Origin: UBA2040 sp002384725
GTDB lineage: Bacteria > Bacteroidota > Bacteroidia > Flavobacteriales_D > Crocinitomicaceae
Direction of reading: 5' to 3'
Assembly: GCA_963926475.1 (NCBI GenBank)
Contig: CAWUXE010000004.1
Coordinates: forward strand, 1-64,000
DNA: 64,000 nucleotides
How positions within the stretch are numbered: position 1 is the stretch's first letter; every line of letters starts with the position of its first letter. Shown one piece after another: positions 60,301 to 64,000 of the stretch. The notes under the pieces were generated by a model. It saw nothing but the letters and a program-made list of their open reading frames with translations, made no database searches and was not told the origin of the DNA. The translations under genes were made by a program, and so were the position numbers.

Positions 60301-60530
60301 AATCTTTCTTCTAGATCGAGCAATTCTATTTGAACTTGTTGTGCTACATAATCCGCATAGTCACCTTCACCACGATAAAAATAAAGCTTGAAGCGTTCAT
60401 AGTTCTGGGTCCGCCAGTCGAATCCGAAATACTGCACTCTATTTTTACCAAATTCTTGATTGCTCCCATTATAAAACTGAGCATTAGAGCAGTAAGGCAA
60501 AATTAGGAATAGAATCAGAAGAAGCCGCAC
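57315..60530 (-). CDS. large outer-membrane protein: peptidase-like domain, TolB-type propeller and beta-barrel
   Basis: 1071 residues, GTG start. Signal peptide (LLLILFLILPYCSNAQ), a region containing NPAWFTEGFVHFLSREWD near residue 170, which resembles MA-clan peptidase folds without an obvious HExxH, then a TolB-like beta-propeller (LQDFTSDKTKKII, GDYFVYFIERKG, LSCDYSSDGKSIVISGVKNG, WTNDSTGILFSSNRPDN). The last 400 residues look like an outer-membrane barrel (YTGINFRKNRLD ... GWGIENLRL ... LSLTHDI). Similar proteins are common in Flavobacteriia; function unknown. First gene of the compact five-gene cluster. Confidence 0.78.
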   Translation of the reverse strand: MRLLLILFLILPYCSNAQFYNGSNQEFGKNRVQYFGFDWRTQNYERFKLYFYRGEGDYADYVAQQVQIELLDLEERLNFQIEEHIEILLFKSLTELRQSNIGLSNENFASYGGKSQIVGSKLLIYYEDDHNSLNQQIREIVAETAIRKILYGNQWSDILIGNDPNKNPAWFTEGFVHFLSREWDADFESKLKDGFLSNRFENFSLLTDEEEPIAGHAFWNYIQETYGRSQLLSILFVTRNVGHIDRTLEYLLGSSTQELLPEFNNFYKKRFLADIKYQEEVSGTEITPRLKKRAKLTTVAVNDQGDKMVYVANLEGRYKLYLQDFTSDKTKKIIANEPRLLRIQDESFPVATFHPSGDYFVYFIERKGLLMFNLYDIGESTTLTKEVPSLEKILSCDYSSDGKSIVISGVKNGQTDLYVYKISGNSVDQLTDDLWDDLNPTWTNDSTGILFSSNRPDNFPPKKNVIVPYESSYDLFLFPIKDKDKKRLTYERITLTADVNEQQARELPNGNISYLSDKNGLWNRWELKKDSVISFIDTIIHYRPDNKTFATSNLTTGILQQNVIGKTDEVVTLIFQNNRYQIFRSPLEHAPKESNVVYFKDRAARKFGPMTNYVIQDTVQSTDSLNKDSIEKPIEISDDEKYTKQKITLFEDPSQINKNKNNEKVTFESASQGRYKINFAKDFISAKIDNAFLNQSYQTYSGPGSVYLNPSASGMLRISFSDVMEDVVISGGLRIPTSRNNSEFYTGINFRKNRLDKQLFYYRRSYEDQFEQGLDKNITHEIQLNLVYPFSEVFSLRGTILSRTDIIHPLALSEASLQRDIRYNYQGGLKTSLVFDNAKQWSENAWTGMRMKVFAEYLQSTSAKVFGMVNLGFDARHSISLRKELIWVNRIAAGTSIGGKRLLYYMGGVDNWMLRPANNFNLDTPVDPKANFAYQTLATPMRGFVQNQRNGNSFAVINSELRVPLFVLFTKGAIKNEPLRSFQLIGFFDVGTAWNGRSPFSDENVFNELVINNKPAVIKIENSREPIIAALGSGVRTKIFDYFVRADVGWGIENLRLNKKPNLFLSLTHDI

Positions 60531-60594
60531 AGTATAAAATTATTGAGAATTAAAGGTAATGAAATCCTTTTGCTTTGGTGTGGTCAATCTTTAC

Positions 60595-61563
60595 TTATTG
60601 CACAAGTAGATTGCAGCCCCTGATATCAGAATTGTCGAAGCGTCCCATCAGGCGTAACTTTCCGTTTTCCAACCTTCCCAAATCTTGGGTCGAAATGAAA
60701 CTACAACTGTACACATTTGCCAAATCAATTACGTCGATGCCTCCCGTTTTTGCTTTTGATAAAGGAGAGAAGGGATCGTTGGTTTCGCGCAGATTAATTC
60801 TCATCCAATTGGGCATTTCAAACAATTGACTTTCTTTAGAATAACCTTGTGAAAGCAACTCGGTCATTCCATATTCGGAACAAACAGTCTCACAATTCAA
60901 CCCATTTTTTAGCGTATTGTGCAATTGTTCTTTGGTGAGTTCTTTTCTTCGGCCTTTCATTCCGCCGGTTTCAATTATCGTAGCTTTGGCCAAGTCGATA
61001 TTCTTTTCGGCCAAGTCGAGCAGAGCGTAGGACACGCCAAAAATGACCACTTTTTTATTCTCAGCAAGTGCTTTTTTATACCTGATTTCTATATCTTCAA
61101 TTTCGTTCAACAGAAAACCAGACAAAGCATTTTTACTTTTTGAAATTAAATAGTCGACCATATAGACTAAACTGGATTCTCCTTGTTCCAAATAATTAGG
61201 AAGCAAGGCCAAAATCACCTGTTCTTCAGGGTTTCCAAGTTGATTTGTGTAGGTCAATTGAAAAGACTCCTCGTACATTTCAAGTGACTGAATTTCATGG
61301 ACTGACCTGTCCATTCCCATTGTCCCACTACTTTTGAAAACTGTTTGAACAGGAAGATCTTTATGTTTTACCACATGTGATTTAAAAAAGGAAATGGGTA
61401 AAAAGGGAATTTCAGAAACTTGCGTTGGATTGGACCGGTTTAATAAATCGCAGTATTCTTTATAAACGAGAGTATTCTCATATTGAAACCGAAAGATTTT
61501 CAGAGCCCAAAACGAAAAGTCCTCTTCCGTTTCGATGCTAAAAATACCTTTCCAATCTTTCAT
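60595..61563 (-). CDS. LuxE-like acyl-protein synthetase / acyltransferase
   Basis: 322 residues. The phosphate-binding-type motif FKSSGTMGMDRSVHEIQSLEMYEESF and the C-terminal cysteine C317 in RGCNLLVQ match the LuxE/PaaK-like adenylate-forming family; in LuxE a cysteine close to the C terminus carries the acyl group. No luxC, luxD or luciferase genes are nearby, so bioluminescence is not implied; such proteins in Bacteroidota are probably part of lipid or glycan chemistry. Start ATG at 61563, with a TAATTTTG box 4 nt upstream. Confidence 0.83.
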   Translation of the reverse strand: MKDWKGIFSIETEEDFSFWALKIFRFQYENTLVYKEYCDLLNRSNPTQVSEIPFLPISFFKSHVVKHKDLPVQTVFKSSGTMGMDRSVHEIQSLEMYEESFQLTYTNQLGNPEEQVILALLPNYLEQGESSLVYMVDYLISKSKNALSGFLLNEIEDIEIRYKKALAENKKVVIFGVSYALLDLAEKNIDLAKATIIETGGMKGRRKELTKEQLHNTLKNGLNCETVCSEYGMTELLSQGYSKESQLFEMPNWMRINLRETNDPFSPLSKAKTGGIDVIDLANVYSCSFISTQDLGRLENGKLRLMGRFDNSDIRGCNLLVQ

Positions 61564-61567
61564 GGTT

Positions 61568-61575
61568 CAAAATTA
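61568..61575 (-). promoter_or_regulatory. candidate -7 box abutting the LuxE-like start
   Basis: Minus-strand TAATTTTG, 4 nt before the ATG. If functional, transcription would start at or within the first codon (leaderless). No matching -33 element. Confidence 0.35.
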
Positions 61576-61627
61576 GTTGGTTTCTGAATAAATCGTATAA
61601 ATTCCTCAATATTTCTTACTTTCGACT

Positions 61628-62119
61628 ATGCGATTGATTTTTGCTTCTTTTAGTATTTTATTCCTGCTTTCTGGCTGTTTCAAGAAGGAAGAATTTCCGT
61701 CTACATCCGAAATTGAATTTCAGTCCTTCGATATTTTTGGAGATACAGCAGTTCTGACCATTAGTTTTCAGGATGGTGAAGGAGATATTGGTTTAGAACC
61801 CGATCAATTAGAAGCTCCTTTCGATTTAAATTCGCAATATCATTACAATCTATTTCTCAAATATTATGAAAAAGTAGATGGGCAAGGCTGGCAACCCGGA
61901 TTAGATTTGAGCGGGCAACCGATTGTTTTCAGAAATCGACTGCGTCCAATTTATACGGGAAAACCTAAATCCATCAAAGGAACAATCGAATACACGATCG
62001 AACCGGTTTTTTACAATCTTCTTTCCGCCGATAACGATACTATCAAATATGAGATAATGCTCGTTGACCGTGCTTTAAATGAGAGTAATTGGATAGAAAC
62101 GGGGACGATTATTCGCTGA
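61628..62119 (+). CDS. hypothetical lipoprotein
   Basis: 163 residues. Lipobox FLLSGC with cysteine at residue 17, then an acidic, beta-rich domain with FQDGEGDIGLEPDQLEAPFD, a pattern seen in Bacteroidota lipoproteins with an Ig-like fold. Role unknown. Divergent to the LuxE-like gene. Confidence 0.75.
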   Translation: MRLIFASFSILFLLSGCFKKEEFPSTSEIEFQSFDIFGDTAVLTISFQDGEGDIGLEPDQLEAPFDLNSQYHYNLFLKYYEKVDGQGWQPGLDLSGQPIVFRNRLRPIYTGKPKSIKGTIEYTIEPVFYNLLSADNDTIKYEIMLVDRALNESNWIETGTIIR

Positions 62120-62174
62120 TTTCGACAAGCTCAATCCGCGCATTTCGACATTCTGTTTTCGAGGAATATCTATC

Positions 62175-63059
62175 CTAAGCTATCTCAGCGCTTGATGTTG
62201 GGAATGATCTGTCCACTTTCTTAAACAATCCTTGCAACACTTTGCCTGGTCCAATTTCAACAACTTCTGAGCATCCATCTGCCATCATTTTGTTCATTGT
62301 TTGTGTCCATTTTACGGGAGCGGTCAATTGTGCCACCAAATTCTTTTGAATTTCAATTGGATCACTAACAGCGCTTGCCGTTACATTTTGATACACAGGG
62401 CAAGTTGGCGTATTGAAAGTCGTTGCTTCGATTACTGCTGCCAATTCCGTTCGTGCAGGTTCCATTAAAGGAGAATGAAATGCCCCGCCAACGGGCAACA
62501 TCAATGCGCGTTTTGCACCAGCTTCGGTTAATTTTGCACATGCTTTTTCAACAGCGGTAATAGCTCCAGAAATGACCAACTGACCAGGACAATTGTAATT
62601 TGCAGGAACAACAACTCCGTCAATTTCTGCGCAAATTTTCTCTACTATATCATCTTCCAAGCCTAAAATAGCAGCCATTGTCGACGGTTCTGCTTCACAC
62701 GCTTTCTGCATGGCAAGTGCTCTTTGATATACAAGTCGCAATCCGTCCTCGAAAGAAAGTGTTTTATTAGCAACCAAAGACGAAAGTTCACCTAAGGAAT
62801 GACCAGCCACCATATCTGGTTTAAAGTCATCACCTAAACAAGCGGTAAGAATAGTCGAATGCAAAAATATCGCAGGTTGCGTTACTTTCGTTTGTTTCAA
62901 TTCTTCGTCCGTTCCTTCGAACATGATCTTGGTAATATCGAATCCTAAAATTTCGTTTGCTTTTTTGAACTTCTCTTTTGCAGCGGGAGACGAATCGTAT
63001 AAGTCCTTTCCCATTCCTGAGAATTGTGCTCCTTGTCCGGGAAAAACGTATGCTTTCAT
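62175..63059 (-). CDS. fabD: malonyl-CoA:ACP transacylase
   Basis: 294 residues. Loads malonyl groups on acyl carrier protein at the start of fatty acid elongation. Visible: FPGQGAQFSGMGKDLY, the nucleophile S88 in AGHSLGELSS, QPAIFLHS, the catalytic histidine in GGAFHSPLM, and VVEIGPGKVL. Monocistronic as far as can be seen; other fab genes are not in the window. Confidence 0.95.
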   Translation of the reverse strand: MKAYVFPGQGAQFSGMGKDLYDSSPAAKEKFKKANEILGFDITKIMFEGTDEELKQTKVTQPAIFLHSTILTACLGDDFKPDMVAGHSLGELSSLVANKTLSFEDGLRLVYQRALAMQKACEAEPSTMAAILGLEDDIVEKICAEIDGVVVPANYNCPGQLVISGAITAVEKACAKLTEAGAKRALMLPVGGAFHSPLMEPARTELAAVIEATTFNTPTCPVYQNVTASAVSDPIEIQKNLVAQLTAPVKWTQTMNKMMADGCSEVVEIGPGKVLQGLFKKVDRSFPTSSAEIA

Positions 63060-63077
63060 GTATCAATTAGTTTGGGT

Positions 63078-63108
63078 CAAAAATACACAATGGGAATTTT
63101 AAAAGCAA
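63078..63108 (-). promoter_or_regulatory. promoter of fabD
   Basis: Minus-strand TTG (63106-63108), 20-nt spacer, TATTTTTG (63078-63085). The -33 element is part of the T run of the terminator of the preceding gene, so the two signals share bases. Leader of about 12 nt. Confidence 0.6.
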
Positions 63109-63138
63109 AAAAGAAGGGGTCGCATTCACGACCCCTTC
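63102..63138 (-). terminator. terminator of the T9SS substrate gene at the right edge
   Basis: Perfect 10-bp stem, GAAGGGGTCG (63113-63122) with its complement (63129-63138), 6-nt loop, then a T-rich tract in minus-strand RNA. Confidence 0.85.
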
Positions 63139-63169
63139 CAATTAATTTATTGGTTTATGTATTTTAGAA

Positions 63170-64000
63170 TTATTTGATAATAACTCTTTCTACAACTGCA
63201 CCATTTTCGTTAGAAACTTTTACGATGTACATTCCTGCACCGTTAGCAGACAAATCAATTGTAGTTGTTCCGTTTACCAATTTAGAAGTTACTTCTTTTC
63301 CTAACATGTTATAAACTGTAACAGTAACACCTTCGTTATCTGTAACGTCAACATTGATGATTCCTTCAGAAGGATTCGGGTAAACAGAAATTCCTTTAAG
63401 AGCAACTTCGTTCAATCCAACTCCCCAAGCATCGTTCACCAACATACGAATTCCGATAGCAACACCATTTGTGTAAGATGCGTCACCTTGTATATAAATT
63501 CCAGAAGCCGTAGCTGGCTGAGGAACTGTTTTGTCATCAACAACAGAAATTGTGTTTGTACCACCATTACTGTATAATTCAGCAGCCAACATGTAAGCAC
63601 CTGGAGTTAAAGAAACAACAGCAGGGAACAATACGTCAACATAACCAGCAGCTATGTTAGCTGCGGTAACCGTTACAGGATCAAAGATATTGAACAATGG
63701 AGTCATATCATCAATCCAGAATGTCGCAGTATCTTTAATTGATCCATAGATTTGACCACCAGCGATAGTCGTTGAACCTAACATGATTCTCATTCCAGAA
63801 ACATCAGTCGTGTTTTTAATATCATACATACCTGCAAGAACTAATCCATCTTGTGCACCTGTAAACGATGCAGTACCGATCAATCCAAAGTTTGAAGTTG
63901 CTGCTGGGTGATTTCCAATACCATCCAAAGAGTACAAGTTAGATGTAACTTCAAAGTTTCTTGGGTAGATGTTATTTGCAAAATCTCCACCACTTGGCTC
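63170..64000 (-). CDS. T9SS type A sorting-domain protein (5' end beyond window)
   Basis: The frame stays open through the right edge, so only the C-terminal part, about 276 residues, is present; no start or signal is visible. It includes a region of beta strands (FANNIYPRNFEVTSNLYSLDG, MRIMLGSTTIAGGQIYGSI, GAYMLAAELYSNGG) and a type A sorting domain (VALKGISVYPNPSEGIINVDVTD ... TVYNMLGKEV ... GAGMYIVKVSNENG ... ERVIIK). Surface or secreted protein of unknown function, exported by T9SS. Followed by a strong terminator. Confidence 0.87.
   Translation of the reverse strand, partial: EPSGGDFANNIYPRNFEVTSNLYSLDGIGNHPAATSNFGLIGTASFTGAQDGLVLAGMYDIKNTTDVSGMRIMLGSTTIAGGQIYGSIKDTATFWIDDMTPLFNIFDPVTVTAANIAAGYVDVLFPAVVSLTPGAYMLAAELYSNGGTNTISVVDDKTVPQPATASGIYIQGDASYTNGVAIGIRMLVNDAWGVGLNEVALKGISVYPNPSEGIINVDVTDNEGVTVTVYNMLGKEVTSKLVNGTTTIDLSANGAGMYIVKVSNENGAVVERVIIK

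Noticed and set aside
60595..61563. Bioluminescence operon suggested by LuxE similarity
   Set aside because: No luciferase, reductase or thioesterase genes accompany it, and neighbours are unrelated.
1..64000. CRISPR array, toxin-antitoxin, prophage or transposon
   Set aside because: No regularly spaced repeats, no transposase, integrase, phage structural or Cas motifs were seen in the listed genes or gaps.

Overview
The window looks like the chromosome of an AT-rich Bacteroidota bacterium, most likely order Flavobacteriales; a Fluviicola/Crocinitomicaceae-like lineage is possible, but that is only an impression. Evidence: type IX secretion (T9SS) sorting domains of both kinds (type A on a subtilase and on the protein cut by the right edge, type B on a glycine-rich surface protein), Bacteroidota-only families (GWxTD, DUF5686, CarboxypepD_reg/TonB plug), zinc-free ribosomal proteins, and -7 boxes of the form TAnnTTTG upstream of many genes.

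Layout. 1-3.2 kb: AddA/RecB-like helicase-nuclease. 3.2-6.1 kb: a decayed NDH-2 tail, an SRPBCC/AHSA1 protein and urocanate hydratase. 6.1-9.5 kb: a glycine-rich, SprB/PKD-type adhesin-like protein, followed in the same frame, just after its stop codon, by a second orphan copy of the C-terminal sorting region. 9.6-12.0 kb: carA-eno, overlapping by 4 nt. 12.2-16.6 kb: secreted subtilase, then a small membrane-protein gene interrupted by an in-frame TGA. 16.6-34.0 kb: one unbroken 32-gene minus-strand run, rpsL-rpsG-fusA-rpsJ through rpoA-rplQ, i.e. the str, S10, spc and alpha groups joined, without tuf, with a good promoter just upstream of rpsL and a bidirectional terminator after rplQ. 34.6-40.5 kb: pdhB, etfBA, a bifunctional nuclease, a nucleoside transporter and lipoproteins. 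40.5-52.6 kb: cell-envelope genes: a barrel-less TonB plug protein, GDP-mannose synthesis, SprT-like metalloprotease, MlaE/MlaF-type lipid transporter, GWxTD lipoprotein, Omp85-like protein, small lipoproteins (one without a normal start codon), lptB, DUF5686 protein and tatC. 52.7-64.0 kb: recQ, a tightly packed five-gene minus-strand cluster (outer-membrane beta-propeller protein, TSUP permease, M20 peptidase, DUF4230-like protein, lipoprotein), a LuxE-like acyltransferase, fabD and the edge-truncated T9SS substrate.

How it fits together: the central block is translation and transcription machinery; the flanks are mostly envelope biogenesis and surface secretion (signal peptides to lipoproteins, Omp85, LPS and phospholipid ABC proteins, Tat, T9SS cargo) with scattered central metabolism. 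I saw no CRISPR array, no recognisable defence island, no prophage, no complete insertion sequence and no tRNA or rRNA. The most unusual signals are local: a duplicated in-frame sorting domain behind a stop codon, three decaying or recoded genes, a ribosomal L17 carrying a long acidic linker plus helix-hairpin-helix tail, and structured intergenic repeats around 34.1-35.8 kb. I do not find convincing evidence of a new multi-gene system.
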